A stretch of 64,000 nucleotides of DNA, taken from assembly GCA_002281535.1 (NCBI GenBank), contig NCGD01000002.1:1-64000 (forward strand), written 5' to 3'. The DNA comes from Sphingomonas sp. 28-63-12 (GTDB taxonomy: Bacteria > Pseudomonadota > Alphaproteobacteria > Sphingomonadales > Sphingomonadaceae). The notes beneath the pieces are model-generated. The model was given only the letters and a program-made list of their open reading frames with translations, was not told where the DNA came from and searched no databases. Shown in pieces: positions 34,667-43,684 of this stretch (within the stretch, counting starts at the first letter, position 1; every line of letters begins with the position of its first letter). A program made the translations under genes and the position numbers.

Positions 34667-35844
34667 GCGGGATTCCGCTTTACCCATTGCTTGGAAATGA
34701 TGATGCGCTGCATCTCGTTGGTGCCTTCACCGATGCACATCAGCATTGAATCGCGGTAATAGCGCTCGATCTCATATTCCTTGGAATAGGCGTAGCCGCC
34801 GAAGATGCGCATGCCCTCTTCGGCATTCTTGACCGCGGCTTCAGACGCGAAGAACTTCGCCATCCCGGCTTCCATGTCGCAGCGCTCCCCGCGATCATAG
34901 GCTTCGGCTGCATCGAAGGTCAGCAGCCGGGCCGCGCGCGCGCGCGTCACCATTTCGCCGATCTTGAGCTGGATCGCCTGGTGCTCGGCGATAGGCTTGC
35001 CCATCGTTTCGCGGACCTGTGCATAGTTGGTGGCGAGCCGCAGCGCGCCTTCTGCCAGCCCGACGCCGCGAGCGGCGACGTTGATGCGGCCAAGCTCGAG
35101 CCCGCCGGTTGCCTGGAAAAACCCCTGCCCCTCGCGCTCGCCGATCAGATTGGCGGCGGGCAGCCGGTAATTGTCGAAGATCAGCTCGGCCGAATCGATC
35201 GACTTGTAGCCGAGCTTTTCGAACTTCTTGCCCGTGGTGAAGCCTTCCTGCTTGGGGGCGATAAACAGGCTCATCCCCTTGTAGCGTGGATCGGCCTTGG
35301 GGTCTGTCTTGACGAGCAGGGCGAAGCAGCTGCCGTTGATGCCGTTCGAGATCCAGGTCTTGGTGCCGTTGATGACATAGTCGTCGCCATCGCGCACTGC
35401 CGTGGTGCGGATCGCCTGCAGATCGGTCCCGGCATTGGGTTCGGTCAGCGCGAGGCCGCCCCTAATCTCGCCACTGGCGAACTTGGGGAGCCAGAGTTGC
35501 TTCTGCGCCTCGGTCCCGAACTTCTCGACCGCGACCGCCATGATCAGGTGTGAATTGAAGATGCCGGTGATCGCCATCCAATAGGACGAGATTTGCGCGA
35601 CGATCTTGGCATAGGTTACCGCCGGCAGGCCGAGCCCGCCATATTGCTTGCCGATCGTGGCGCCGAACAGGCCCATTTCGACCATCTGATCAACCAGTTC
35701 CGCCGGCCAGATATCGTCATGATCATATTTCATCACGACCGGGCGCACCTCGCGATCGATCCAGCGATCGATCGCCTCGAGCAGGGCGGCTTCCTCGTCG
35801 ACGTCAATCGGGGGGCGGATCATATCCAGGGCGCTTGCCATCAT
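34663..35844 (-). CDS. Acyl-CoA dehydrogenase
   Basis: A 393-residue flavin acyl-CoA dehydrogenase of normal length. It has FGATIGKQYGGLGLPAVTYA, the FAD-binding ALTEPNAGTDLQAIRTTA near residue 130, TKTWISNGINGSCFALLV, and the C-terminal signature MRIFGGYAYSKEYEIERYYR. The catalytic Glu is in CIGEGTNEMQRIII. It would introduce a double bond into a saturated acyl-CoA such as a methylsuccinyl- or glutaryl-type thioester. AAGGA precedes the ATG; eight bases separate it from the MaoC gene. Confidence 0.93.
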   Translation of the reverse strand: MMASALDMIRPPIDVDEEAALLEAIDRWIDREVRPVVMKYDHDDIWPAELVDQMVEMGLFGATIGKQYGGLGLPAVTYAKIVAQISSYWMAITGIFNSHLIMAVAVEKFGTEAQKQLWLPKFASGEIRGGLALTEPNAGTDLQAIRTTAVRDGDDYVINGTKTWISNGINGSCFALLVKTDPKADPRYKGMSLFIAPKQEGFTTGKKFEKLGYKSIDSAELIFDNYRLPAANLIGEREGQGFFQATGGLELGRINVAARGVGLAEGALRLATNYAQVRETMGKPIAEHQAIQLKIGEMVTRARAARLLTFDAAEAYDRGERCDMEAGMAKFFASEAAVKNAEEGMRIFGGYAYSKEYEIERYYRDSMLMCIGEGTNEMQRIIISKQWVKRNPA

Positions 35845-35851
35845 CGGTTCC

Positions 35852-36361
35852 TTAGTCGTCCACGGGGCCAAAGCCCCGCTTCCAGATCAACATCGTGCGG
35901 CTGAACGTACAGACCACATCGCCGTGCTGGTTCTTGCCGATCGTCTTCACGGTGACGATCCCCTGTTCGGGGCGCGAGCTCGATTCGCGTTTGTCGATCA
36001 CCTCGCTCTCGGCATAGAGCGTGTCGCCGGGAAACAGCGGGTGCGTCATCCGGATATTGTCCCAGCCGAGATTGGCGACCGCCTTCTGGCTGACGTCGGA
36101 CACGCTCATGCCGACCATCATCGCGACGGTCAGCGGCGACGCGACCAGCGGTTTGCCGAATTCGGTCTTCTTGGCGAATTCATAATCAAAATGCGCCGGA
36201 TGGGTGTTCATCGTCAGCAGGGTGAACCACACATTGTCGGCATCGGTGATCGTCCGCCCCGGGCGATGTTCGTAGATATGGCCGACGACGAAATCCTCAT
36301 AGGACCGGCCATAATTTTCGCGGAAGCGACCCGGCGCTACTTCAGTTACACCGTCACGCAT
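35852..36361 (-). CDS. MaoC-family enoyl-CoA hydratase (mesaconyl/itaconyl-CoA hydratase-like)
   Basis: A 169-residue hot-dog-fold hydratase. The active-site loop is TMNTHPAHFDYEF (His and an Asn/Asp position), followed by KTEFGKPLVASPLTVAMMVG and HPLFPGDTLYAESEV. This pattern is closest to mesaconyl-CoA/itaconyl-CoA hydratases as I know them. It would add water to the product of the acyl-CoA dehydrogenase, giving a malyl-CoA analogue for the adjacent lyase. Its ATG overlaps the lyase stop by one base. Confidence 0.88.
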   Translation of the reverse strand: MRDGVTEVAPGRFRENYGRSYEDFVVGHIYEHRPGRTITDADNVWFTLLTMNTHPAHFDYEFAKKTEFGKPLVASPLTVAMMVGMSVSDVSQKAVANLGWDNIRMTHPLFPGDTLYAESEVIDKRESSSRPEQGIVTVKTIGKNQHGDVVCTFSRTMLIWKRGFGPVDD

Positions 36362-37197
36362 TAGTGTTGCTCCCTGGTCTTCGCCATGCTGATGATGCGG
36401 GCATAGCGGCGAACGATCGGCGCCTCCAGCATCCGCCCGTTAAACCGAATAGCCCGGCGACCTGCCGCCTCATAGGCGGCGATCGCTGCGTATGCCTCAG
36501 CCGCCAGCGCAGTGCTCGGCCGCATTGCAGCGTGGATCGCATCAAGTTGATGGGGATGGATCGCCGCCTTGGCCTGGAACCCCATTGCGCTGGCTCGTTC
36601 GGCTTCGTCGGCCAGCCCCGCCATGTCATCAAGCGCGATCCACGGCACATCGATTGCCGGCAAGCCAGCCTCGGCACAGGCGAGGATGAAGGCGCCGCGC
36701 GCTACCAGCAGTGGCTCCCACGCCAGTGCCACCCCAAGTTCACCTGCCAGATCACCGCCGCCGAACATCATTGCCACCACCCCGGGGGCGGCACCGATAT
36801 CATGCGCCAGCCGCAGCCCGCGCGCGGTTTCGATCAGCGGCACAATCGCGACGCCGGGCAGCGCCGTGCGCACGATCGCAACTTCGTTCGCCGATTCGAC
36901 CTTGGGCATCAGCACCAGCGCCGGCAACACCGGCGCCATCGCCAGCGCGGCCAGATCGGCAATGCCTTCGGGCAGCAAAACACCGTTAATCCGAATTGCG
37001 ACGCGCGGCGCGATTGCGCCGATTGCCAAGGATCTTGCCGAATCCTTGTCCTCGACGGCGACCGCGTCTTCCAGATCGATGCAGACGATGTCGGCGGTGC
37101 TTGCCAGGGCCTTGGCAAAGCGTGCGGGTGCGGAGCCGGGCACGAAGAGGAGGCTTGTCAGCCCTATGGCCGCGCCATCGCTTGATTGCTCCATCAT
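36361..37197 (-). CDS. HpcH/HpaI (CitE-type) CoA-ester lyase
   Basis: A 278-residue TIM-barrel lyase: TSLLFVPGSAPARFAKAL opens it, DIVCIDLEDAVAVEDKDSAR carries the metal Asp/Glu, VPLIETARGLRLAHDIG and FGGGDLAGELGVAL follow. Relatives cleave malyl-CoA, beta-methylmalyl-CoA or citramalyl-CoA to acetyl- or propionyl-CoA and a 2-oxo acid. It is first in its operon, and operator site 4 ends 0.01 kb upstream of the ATG. With the MaoC, dehydrogenase and transferase genes it makes a complete diacid-cleaving route. Confidence 0.9.
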   Translation of the reverse strand: MMEQSSDGAAIGLTSLLFVPGSAPARFAKALASTADIVCIDLEDAVAVEDKDSARSLAIGAIAPRVAIRINGVLLPEGIADLAALAMAPVLPALVLMPKVESANEVAIVRTALPGVAIVPLIETARGLRLAHDIGAAPGVVAMMFGGGDLAGELGVALAWEPLLVARGAFILACAEAGLPAIDVPWIALDDMAGLADEAERASAMGFQAKAAIHPHQLDAIHAAMRPSTALAAEAYAAIAAYEAAGRRAIRFNGRMLEAPIVRRYARIISMAKTREQH

Positions 37198-37205
37198 GAA
37201 TTGAC

Positions 37206-37223
37206 GATTTGTCCGGACAACTT
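37206..37223. promoter_or_regulatory. GntR-type operator, site 4 (before the CoA-ester lyase operon)
   Basis: GATTTGTCCGGACAACTT, keeping the full TTGTCCGGACAA core. It ends nine bases from the lyase ATG (37197), so bound protein would cover the ribosome site or the transcription start. Confidence 0.75.
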
Positions 37224-37258
37224 TGTCCCGTCAAGCACGAAATGGATGCCCGCGACGA

Positions 37259-37933
37259 TCATGACGGCTTTACCACGCCAAGCCAGGCCGTCACGAACAG
37301 CAGGGCATAGACCATCAGGACGAAAATACGGGTGCGGTCCATCGTGCGTCTGAGCGGGATCTCCGTTTCGTCAGAGGAGCCTTGGGCGATCAACCGCCCG
37401 AGTTGCGGCCCGACCGGCTTAAATGCCCGATCGATCAACATCGCGGCGACAAATATCATCCCAAACAACAGCGCTTTCCAGGCCAGCCAGGGTATCGCGA
37501 TCGGCGAACCGGTCACCAACGATACGGTGCCGAGCCCGAGATAAAAGGCGGTGATTGTCAGCTTGATCCATCCTTCGATCCAGCGATTACGGGCCGCGCG
37601 CGGCGTCTGATCGTGCAGGTGCGAATCCCATACCAGCCACAGCCAGCCAAGGCCGACGATCCAGGCGGCCAATACCAGCCACCCAGGCAGATCGATCCAG
37701 CCCCCGCCGATTGCCAAGCTGAGCGATAGCGGCACCATCAATGCCCAGGCGGTGCGCGGCCCCATGTCGACCGCGACCAGCAGCGTCAACAGCGCCAGCC
37801 GCTGATCGAGCGAATAGGCGTGGCGTTTGCGGAAATGCTGCCCGAGCACAAACACCCCGACATCGCCGCCAAGCCACAACACGAACAGCAGCAGGTGCGC
37901 ATAAACCAGGCTGCGATAAGCGAGCTCCGCCAT
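37259..37933 (-). CDS. Six-span inner-membrane protein of unknown function (CopD-like)
   Basis: A 224-residue hydrophobic protein with about six membrane spans (near residues 8-30, 45-72, 80-102, 122-142, 146-166 and 205-222). The first span contains AHLLLFVLWLGGDVGVFVLG, reminiscent of CopD/DUF2269-type proteins with a possible haem-ligand His. AAAGGA precedes the ATG. It shares the control region 37934-38067, including operator site 5, with the divergent TonB receptor gene. Function cannot be assigned. Confidence 0.7.
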   Translation of the reverse strand: MAELAYRSLVYAHLLLFVLWLGGDVGVFVLGQHFRKRHAYSLDQRLALLTLLVAVDMGPRTAWALMVPLSLSLAIGGGWIDLPGWLVLAAWIVGLGWLWLVWDSHLHDQTPRAARNRWIEGWIKLTITAFYLGLGTVSLVTGSPIAIPWLAWKALLFGMIFVAAMLIDRAFKPVGPQLGRLIAQGSSDETEIPLRRTMDRTRIFVLMVYALLFVTAWLGVVKPS

Positions 37934-37987
37934 TTCGGCACAATCCTTTCAATCCAGCCCCGCTTGACAGACCGAATGATACATGAA

Positions 37988-38005
37988 AATTTGTCCGGAC
38001 AAATA
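37988..38005. promoter_or_regulatory. GntR-type operator, site 5 (divergent promoter)
   Basis: AATTTGTCCGGACAAATA, 17 of 18 bases of the perfect palindrome, between the membrane-protein gene (37933, leftward) and the TonB receptor gene (38068, rightward). TTGTCC (37991-37996) followed after 17 bases by CATAAA could be a -35/-10 pair for the receptor, which the operator would overlap. Confidence 0.78.
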
Positions 38006-38067
38006 ACAAACAACATAAAGTTCGAAAACAGGGACGATATCGCAGATCGACCAAAAGGGAGTCCGTC

Positions 38068-40620
38068 ATGAAACTGCATCTTTGCACTGCCTCTGCGCTC
38101 GCATTATCGCTATCTTCGACGGCGTTTGCCGCCCCCAAGCCCGCTGCCCCGCCGGCACCGCCACAGGCGGCCGCCACCGAGGACCCGGCCCAGAACGACA
38201 CCGTTGGCGACATCGTCGTGACGGCCCAGCGCCGCAGCGAGAATATCCAGAATGTGCCAATCGCAATTTCCGCCTTTTCGGCCGACCAGCTCCGCGCCAG
38301 TGGCGTGTCGAGCGCGCTCGACATCGGCCAATTGGTCCCCAATCTGATCGCCCAGAATAATACCGGCCTGGGCTCGGCCAATGCCTATTATCTGCGCGGG
38401 CTTGGCAATACCGAGACGATCGCAACGTTTGATCCACCGGTCGGCACCTATGTCGACGACATCTATCTGTCGCGCCAGAACGCCAATAATCTCAACCTGT
38501 TCGATGTCGAGCGCGTGGAAGTGCTGCGCGGCCCACAAGGCACATTATTCGGCCGCAACACCACCGGCGGCGCGGTCAATGTCATCCTGCGTGAACCGGG
38601 CAAGTCGTTCGGTGGCTATATCGAGGGCGGCTACGGCGCTTACAACAAGAAGCAGGTGCGCGGGTCGGTCGACATTCCGCTCGCCGACACTTTCCAGATC
38701 AAGGTATCGGGCTATTGGCAGGATGATAATGGCTATACGATCAACAACATCACCCATCAGCGACTGAACGACGATGACGGATGGGGTCTCCGCCTCGGCG
38801 CGCATGGCGATCTGTCGCCCAATGTCCGCTGGAACGGCAGCTACGCCTTTATCGAGGCCGATGGCGAAAACATCCTGAACTTCACCTGCGACCCGAACAA
38901 CCCGGCCAATTGCAATGGCCGTTTCTCCACCACCGGGCTTAGCAAAGTGCCCGGCGCCGCCAATTTCGCCGGGCTGGGCGTGACCGGTCGCAAGGCGGGG
39001 TATGGCTTGGGCAACCGCACCGCGACCAATCTGGTTACCTCCAACCTGGCAATCGACGTCGCCCCAGATACGACGCTGTCGCTGATCACCGGCTTCGTCA
39101 ACCAGACCCAGCAATATGCGCTCGACTTTTACGACGGCCGGTCTGGGCCCACGGTTGCCAACCCGCTGCCGGCGGTGCGCGGCTATGCGCGCGGCGCCTT
39201 CACCATTCTCAACGACGGCAAGGTCGACCAGTTCAGCCAGGAAGTGAAACTGAACGGCAAGCTCGGTGGCGAGCTGATCGATTATGTCGCCGGGTTTTAT
39301 TATCTGAAGGAAAACAACACCACCGACTTCGCCGATGTCTTTTCGCTTTCGGCGGCGACGGCGCTGCTGCTGGGCGACCGGACGCTCAAAAACTCGACCG
39401 AGGCGTTTGCCGGCTATGCTCAGGGTGACCTTAACATCACCGACAAGCTGAAATTCACGGCCGGCATTCGCTATACGGACGAAACCAAGACGCTGCATTA
39501 CCTCGATCACCGTGCCGCCTGCGCCGTCGCCACACCGCCGACCACCTGCCTGTTCGACCAAAATTTCTTCGTTGCCGCGAACGGGACGACGGTGCCGGCA
39601 AACGCCCCGATTCCGCTGACGCTCAAGACCAAGCAATGGACCCCGCGCTTTGCAATCAACTACAAGCTGGACGCCGACATTCTGCTCTACGCAAGCGCCA
39701 CGCGCGGTTTCAAATCGGGCGGCTGGAATGCGCGCGGCTATACGCCGTCAGCGGTGCTGCCGTTCAGCCCGGAAACGGTGTGGAGCTATGAGGGCGGCAT
39801 CAAATCCGAATTCTTTGACCACCGGCTGCGTGCCAACATCACCGTCTATCATGAGGACGTCAGCAATCTGCAGACGCCGTCGGGCATTGTGAACCCGACG
39901 ACCGGGGCAATCAGCTTCGTCACGCGCAACTTTGCCGATTATCAGAATACCGGTGTCGAGGCCGAATTCTCGATCGTGCCGACGCGCGGGCTGAACCTGT
40001 ACGTCAATGTCGGCTATCAGAATGACGGCTATGTGATCGATCGCAATGCCCCGGCGTTCGATCGCTACGGCGTTCAATCGGTCGCCGCCCAACAGGCCGC
40101 CTGTCGCACGCAGTTGGCAGCAGGCCAGGTGCCCGGCACCCCCAGCACCGCGCCCACCGGCACGCCCGCCAATAATGCCCCGGCGTGCGGTGCGGGTATC
40201 GTCACCGCGCAGGGCAATATTGCGACGCCGGTGCGCACCCCCGACTTCACCGTGGCGCTGGGGGGAAGCTATGACGCACCGATTGGCCGGCTGTCGCTGA
40301 CCCCGTCGGTCAACGCCAGCTATCACACCGATCAGGAGGTCTCGACCGCCAATCTGTCGGTCTATAGCGGCGCCATCACCGGTCCCAACGGCACCTTCAA
40401 CTATAATCCCAATGCCGGGTCGTTGGTGATCGGTTCGTTCAGCAGAGCAGCGTGGGTGGTGAATGCCGGCCTCGCGCTCAATGGGCCGGACAAGCAATGG
40501 CAACTGTCCGTGCAGTGCACCAATTGCTTCGACAGCGCGTACACGCAATCGGCGCTGGTCAACACGACCTATTTCAACGCGCCGCGCAGCTGGACCGTGC
40601 GCGGCCGATTTGCCTTTTGA
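38068..40620 (+). CDS. TonB-dependent outer-membrane receptor
   Basis: An 850-residue receptor with signal peptide (cleavage after STAFA near residue 22), TonB-box-like GDIVVTAQRR, plug domain with LRGLGNTETIATFDPPVG and VLRGPQGTLFGRNTTGGAV near residue 155, and a barrel ending WTVRGRFAF. The plug type is the iron-complex-like class expanded in sphingomonads for organic substrates. GGGAG precedes the ATG. First gene of a rightward operon ending at 47029, behind operator site 5. Confidence 0.94.
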   Translation: MKLHLCTASALALSLSSTAFAAPKPAAPPAPPQAAATEDPAQNDTVGDIVVTAQRRSENIQNVPIAISAFSADQLRASGVSSALDIGQLVPNLIAQNNTGLGSANAYYLRGLGNTETIATFDPPVGTYVDDIYLSRQNANNLNLFDVERVEVLRGPQGTLFGRNTTGGAVNVILREPGKSFGGYIEGGYGAYNKKQVRGSVDIPLADTFQIKVSGYWQDDNGYTINNITHQRLNDDDGWGLRLGAHGDLSPNVRWNGSYAFIEADGENILNFTCDPNNPANCNGRFSTTGLSKVPGAANFAGLGVTGRKAGYGLGNRTATNLVTSNLAIDVAPDTTLSLITGFVNQTQQYALDFYDGRSGPTVANPLPAVRGYARGAFTILNDGKVDQFSQEVKLNGKLGGELIDYVAGFYYLKENNTTDFADVFSLSAATALLLGDRTLKNSTEAFAGYAQGDLNITDKLKFTAGIRYTDETKTLHYLDHRAACAVATPPTTCLFDQNFFVAANGTTVPANAPIPLTLKTKQWTPRFAINYKLDADILLYASATRGFKSGGWNARGYTPSAVLPFSPETVWSYEGGIKSEFFDHRLRANITVYHEDVSNLQTPSGIVNPTTGAISFVTRNFADYQNTGVEAEFSIVPTRGLNLYVNVGYQNDGYVIDRNAPAFDRYGVQSVAAQQAACRTQLAAGQVPGTPSTAPTGTPANNAPACGAGIVTAQGNIATPVRTPDFTVALGGSYDAPIGRLSLTPSVNASYHTDQEVSTANLSVYSGAITGPNGTFNYNPNAGSLVIGSFSRAAWVVNAGLALNGPDKQWQLSVQCTNCFDSAYTQSALVNTTYFNAPRSWTVRGRFAF

Positions 40621-40634
40621 CGTGAAGATGCACC

Positions 40635-40669
40635 CCGCAGCGGCAACGCCTCATGAGTTACCGCTGCGG
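40635..40669 (+). terminator. Stem-loop after the TonB receptor gene
   Basis: CCGCAGCGG (40635-40643) pairs with CCGCTGCGG (40661-40669); the stem can extend through CAAC/GTTA with one mismatch around a 9-base loop. There is no T-run, so it may attenuate transcription or protect the receptor mRNA end rather than terminate fully. Confidence 0.45.
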
Positions 40670-40761
40670 CTGGGTGTGGGTTTCGCTTGTCGCTTGCCGG
40701 GGTTGTCCCGATACTTGGTCGCGAAGGTCGATCAATCCGAACTTTGCCTGGAGCATGGCGC

Positions 40762-41991
40762 GTGAGCGAATTCAAAAAGGGCTGGCGGGTGCTTGCGGCA
40801 TCGCTGCTCGGCGTCGCTTGCGGGGCGTCGCCGCTGCCCTTCAACGTGCTGCCATTGGTGATGGGGCCGATCCACGCCGAATATGGCTGGGACTTCGCCG
40901 CGATTGCCGGCGGCGTCACGATCTTTGGCCTGATCGCCTCGCTGCTGGCCCCGCTATATGGATCAATGGCCGACCGGTTCGGGGTACGGCGGGTTGCGAT
41001 CGGCTCGCTGATCGGCTTCATCCTCATTTTCGCCGCCTTCTGGTTCGTGCCGGGCACCTTGCCCGGGTGGTGGGCGTTTTGGGCAGTGCTCGGGCTGATC
41101 GGGATCGGATCCACGCCCGTTACCTGGAGCCGCGCCGTCAGTATGTGGTTCGCCAGGAATCGCGGCCTGGCGCTGGGCATCATGCTGATCGGTACGTCGC
41201 TGGCGGCGATCATCGTCCCCAAGGTCGCGGTCGCGGCGATTGGCTATGGCGGCTGGCGGCTGGCCTTTCCGGTCGTCGCGCTGTTCCCGCTGCTGATCGC
41301 CCTGCCTGTCGCGTTGCTGTGGTTCCGCGAGCCTCGTCCTGAGGAGCGGCCGCTGGGCGTCGTCGACGCGCACGGCCAACTGATCGGGCTGACGCTGCGT
41401 CAGGCAATGCGCGGCCACCGTTTCTGGGTGCTGATCCTCTCGATCCTGCTGATCGCGCTCGCTTATGGCGGCGCGCATATCCACATGGCGCAGATCGTCG
41501 CGCTGCACGGTTTTGACCCGGCGACGGCGGCAAGCGTGCTAGGTGTCGTCGCGCTTGGCATCCTCGCCGGGCGGGTGCTGGTCGGGCTGCTGTTCGATCG
41601 CTTCTGGGCGCCGGGTGTGGCCTTTCCGGCAATGTTGTTGCCCGCCATCGCCGCCTATCTGCTGATGGGGCATACGGCTGGGTTATCCGTGATCATGGCC
41701 GGCGGTTTTCTGCTCGGCTTTGCGGCGGGCGCCGAGAGCGACGTGATCGCCTTCCTCGCTGCGCGCTATTTCGGCATGGCCAATTACGGCGCGATTTATG
41801 GCGCGCTCTACATGCCGTTCGGCATCGGCAGCGCGATCTCGCCGATCCTGTACGGCGTGGTGCGCGACCGGACCGGCAGCTATGATCTGATGCTGATGGC
41901 GGCGGTGGCGATGTTCGCAGTGGGCGGCGCGCTGCTGCTGACGCTGGGCCGCTATCCGCAATTGGGGACAGAAGATGGCCATGCTGGCTGA
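40762..41991 (+). CDS. MFS transporter (OFA/MCT-like)
   Basis: A 409-residue, 12-span carrier: the first span is VLAASLLGVACGASPLPFNV, motif A is LYGSMADRFGVRR, and HIHMAQIVALHGFDPATAAS lies in the second half. The layout matches the oxalate/formate-MCT branch that moves monocarboxylates. GTG at 40762, with GGAG seven bases upstream, was preferred to an earlier ATG. It overlaps the flavoprotein gene by 17 bases. Confidence 0.87.
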   Translation: MSEFKKGWRVLAASLLGVACGASPLPFNVLPLVMGPIHAEYGWDFAAIAGGVTIFGLIASLLAPLYGSMADRFGVRRVAIGSLIGFILIFAAFWFVPGTLPGWWAFWAVLGLIGIGSTPVTWSRAVSMWFARNRGLALGIMLIGTSLAAIIVPKVAVAAIGYGGWRLAFPVVALFPLLIALPVALLWFREPRPEERPLGVVDAHGQLIGLTLRQAMRGHRFWVLILSILLIALAYGGAHIHMAQIVALHGFDPATAASVLGVVALGILAGRVLVGLLFDRFWAPGVAFPAMLLPAIAAYLLMGHTAGLSVIMAGGFLLGFAAGAESDVIAFLAARYFGMANYGAIYGALYMPFGIGSAISPILYGVVRDRTGSYDLMLMAAVAMFAVGGALLLTLGRYPQLGTEDGHAG

Positions 41992-43528
41992 GGCTTCGGC
42001 ACTCGACGCACTCGTCGCGGCGGTAGGCAGTACGGCGCTGCTGCGCGATCCTGCATCGCTGGAGCTTTATGGGCAGGACGTGTTTTCGATCGGTCACCGC
42101 CCGGTCGCGATCCTGCGCCCGCGCGATATTGATACGCTGGCGGCCGGGCTCAAGGTCGCTGCTCGCCTGAGCCTGGCGATCGTCCCACGCGGCGGGGGGA
42201 TGAGCTATACCTCGGGCTATCTGCCCAACGCGCCGGGCGCGCTGGTGGTCGATATGGCGGCGATGGACCGCATCATGCTGGTCGATCAGACCGATATGAC
42301 GGTAACGGTCGAGGCCGGCTGTTCCTGGGCCAAGCTCTATGAAGCACTCCACCCGCTCGGCCTGCGCACACCCTTATGGGGCACACTCTCCGGCATCCGC
42401 GCCAGCATCGGTGGGGGTATGAGCCAGAACGGCTTGTTCTGGGGCGCGCGCAACGGATCGATCGCGGCGACCGCGCTCAACTTCGACGTCGTGCTGGCAG
42501 ATGGCAGGATCATCCGCACCGGCAGCGGTGTTTTGCGCCCGTTCGGCCCCGACATCACCGGACTATTCACGGCAGATTGCGGTGCGCTGGGCATCAAGGC
42601 GCATGTCACCCTGCCGCTGATCCGCGAGGCGAGCCACTTCGCCTATGGCAGCTTCGCCTTCGATACGCCCGACCAGTTCACCGCCGCGATGAGCGAGATT
42701 GCCCGCGCCGGCCTCGCCTCCGAAAGCTTCGGCTTTGATCCGTTCCTGCAGGCCCAACGCATGAAGCGCGACAGCCTGGGTGCCGATGCCAAGGCGCTGG
42801 TGGGGATGATGAAAGCCCAAGGGGGGTTCTGGAAGGGACTGAAGGAGGGTGCCAAGGTCGTCGCGGCGGGGCGCTCGTTCCTCGACGACGCGACCTTCTC
42901 GATCCACACCATCGCTGAGGGCCGCAACCAGCCGAGCGCTGACTCCGACATGGCCGCAATCCGCGCGATCGTGGCGGGCGCGGGCGGGCGCGAGGTGGAG
43001 AACACCATCCCCAAGGTGCTGCGCGCGAACCCCTTCCCGCCGGTCAATTCGATGCTCGGGCCATCGGGCGAGCGATGGGTGCCGGTCCACGGCATCGTCC
43101 GGCATTCGAAGGCGCTGCCGACGATCGAGGCGGTGATCGCCTTGTTCGAGGCGAACGCCGGCGAAATGGAGCGGCTGGGCGTTGGCGCCGGTTACATGTT
43201 CCTGCCCGTTGCGACGACCGGGTTCCTGATCGAGCCGGTGTTTTACTGGCCGGACGCGCAGGCGGCATTGCACAAGGAAAGCGTGGAGGCAGCGCACCTC
43301 GCCAAGCTGCGCGACTTTCCCGCCAATGCCGAGGCGCGCGCGCTGGTCGAGAGACTGCGTGCCGACATCATCGCGATCTTCGGGCGGATGGAGGCGATCC
43401 ATTTTCAGATCGGGCGGACCTATCCGGTGAAGGCGCGGAGCGATGCCGGGGCCTGGGCGGTGCTGGAGGCAGTGAAGGCGGCGGTCGATCCGGAGGGGCG
43501 GATGAACCCGGGGGTGTTGGGGTTATGA
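41975..43528 (+). CDS. FAD-linked oxidase of the VAO/PCMH family
   Basis: A 517-residue flavoprotein. The PCMH-type FAD domain covers about residues 35-225: PRGGGMSYTSGYLPNAPGAL, VDMAAMDRIMLVD, VEAGCSWAKLYEAL and GTLSGIRASIGGGMSQNG. The C-terminal cap domain ends with VKAAVDPEGRMNPGVLGL, typical of vanillyl-alcohol oxidase, 4-cresol dehydrogenase and lactate-dehydrogenase relatives. It would oxidise an alcohol, hydroxy acid or alkylphenol. No covalent-FAD residue can be named with confidence. Confidence 0.87.
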   Translation: MAMLAEASALDALVAAVGSTALLRDPASLELYGQDVFSIGHRPVAILRPRDIDTLAAGLKVAARLSLAIVPRGGGMSYTSGYLPNAPGALVVDMAAMDRIMLVDQTDMTVTVEAGCSWAKLYEALHPLGLRTPLWGTLSGIRASIGGGMSQNGLFWGARNGSIAATALNFDVVLADGRIIRTGSGVLRPFGPDITGLFTADCGALGIKAHVTLPLIREASHFAYGSFAFDTPDQFTAAMSEIARAGLASESFGFDPFLQAQRMKRDSLGADAKALVGMMKAQGGFWKGLKEGAKVVAAGRSFLDDATFSIHTIAEGRNQPSADSDMAAIRAIVAGAGGREVENTIPKVLRANPFPPVNSMLGPSGERWVPVHGIVRHSKALPTIEAVIALFEANAGEMERLGVGAGYMFLPVATTGFLIEPVFYWPDAQAALHKESVEAAHLAKLRDFPANAEARALVERLRADIIAIFGRMEAIHFQIGRTYPVKARSDAGAWAVLEAVKAAVDPEGRMNPGVLGL

Positions 43529-43539
43529 TCAAGAAACAA

Positions 43540-43674
43540 AATCCTCCCCGGCACGGGGAGGGGAACCATGCGCAGCATGGTGGAGGGGGTGTGCTGCAGG
43601 CGCTTCGCTTGCGGAGGCCCCCCTCCACCATTCGCCTTCGGCGAACGGTACCCCTCCCCGTGCCGGGGAGGATT
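43540..43674. repeat. 135-bp palindromic element with perfect 24-bp terminal inverted repeats
   Basis: Bases 43540-43563 are the exact reverse complement of 43651-43674; each arm is itself a small hairpin (CCTCCCCGGCACGGGGAGG). Inside are further inverted repeats (ACCATGCGCAGCATGGT; GGTGGAGGGGG against CCCCCCTCCACC; TTCGCCTTCGGCGAA). It encodes nothing convincing and fills the gap between the flavoprotein and nitrilase-fold genes. It looks like a REP/MITE-type mobile repeat sitting within an operon. Confidence 0.88.
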
Positions 43675-43684
43675 GGGAGTGGCC

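Noticed and set aside
43568-43684. N-terminal extension of the second nitrilase-fold protein through the repeat element
   Set aside because: The codons come from the palindromic repeat; conservation begins at MADTPLPYAAVA.
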